Origin: XYB2-FULL-45-11 sp964355525
Lineage (GTDB): Bacteria; Patescibacteriota; Patescibacteriia; UBA9934; GWF2-40-263
Reading direction: 5' to 3'
Length of the DNA stretch: 6,588 nucleotides
Assembly (NCBI GenBank): GCA_964355525.1
Contig: CAYHDY010000048.1
Location: 1 to 6,588, forward strand
Shown here: positions 6,542 to 6,588 of the stretch, piece by piece
Layout: the number at the start of each line of letters is the position of its first letter
How positions within the stretch are numbered: the stretch's first letter is position 1
Notes under the pieces: model-generated
Seen by the model: the letters and a program-made list of their open reading frames with translations, nothing else
Told to the model about the DNA's origin: nothing
Databases searched by the model: none
Program-made: the position numbers and the translations under genes

Positions 6542-6588
6542 ATGAGATACATCGGTAACACTCCAAGATTCGGAAAAACAACTCGGAT
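6542..6588 (+). CDS. Possible start of a further gene, cut by window edge
   Basis: An ATG at 6542 opens a frame with no stop in the 15 codons visible (MRYIGNTPRFGKTTR). A weak purine run, GGAAAAG, sits directly before it at very short spacing, and no good promoter lies between it and the terminator. I do not recognise the protein. The frame is too short to separate from chance. Confidence 0.2.
   Translation, partial: MRYIGNTPRFGKTTR

Noticed and set aside
6527..6553. Promoter starting with TTGACT (6527-6532)
   Set aside because: No acceptable -10 hexamer at 16-18 bases; the only candidates are at poor spacing.

Overview
The window carries two aminoacyl-tRNA synthetase genes on the minus strand (valS, then argS) and, divergently on the plus strand, one large gene for a cysteine-rich, repeat-built lipoprotein. 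The synthetases resemble those of Patescibacteria (candidate phyla radiation). ArgS has the signature NTHKDVHIGHLRN around its HIGH motif, and ValS has the block around FEKTYFWWIDHLRDWCISRQ that I associate with that group. This placement is an inference from remembered motif patterns, not from a search. No in-frame TGA is used as a sense codon, which argues against the UGA=Gly lineages (Gracilibacteria, Absconditabacteria). Two runs of exactly 100 Ns show that this is a scaffolded draft, probably a metagenome assembly.

Layout. Positions 1-839 (minus) hold the N-terminal half of argS, cut by the window edge. Positions 845-3429 (minus) hold valS, ending 5 bp before argS, so the two are very likely one operon. 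valS is interrupted by two N runs. The run at 1759-1858 is spurious: the two flanks share an identical 55-bp sequence, and collapsing it restores one continuous ValS frame. The run at 3235-3334 is a true gap that removes the HIGH-motif part of the catalytic domain and is probably shorter than the missing DNA. Positions 3430-3622 are a divergent control region. It has a strong TTGACA-type promoter and a good Shine-Dalgarno for the plus-strand gene, a 7-bp perfect inverted repeat, and a -10-like TATTAT placed so that valS could be leaderless. Positions 3623-6475 (plus) encode a 950-residue lipoprotein, followed by a clear intrinsic terminator at 6481-6510. The last 78 bases hold at most the first codons of a further gene.

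Function. valS and argS are housekeeping translation genes. The lipoprotein is the accessory element. It has a lipobox Cys17, then about 490 residues of MopE-type Asp/Cys metal-binding repeats with 36 cysteines, then exactly seven FG-GAP/integrin-alpha-type blades, each with a DxNxDGxxD calcium loop. This reads as a membrane-anchored, disulfide- and Ca2+-stabilised stalk carrying a seven-bladed beta-propeller. It is plausibly a cell-surface binding or adhesion protein, but its ligand cannot be told from sequence. There is no sign of a defence system, CRISPR array, mobile element or RNA gene.
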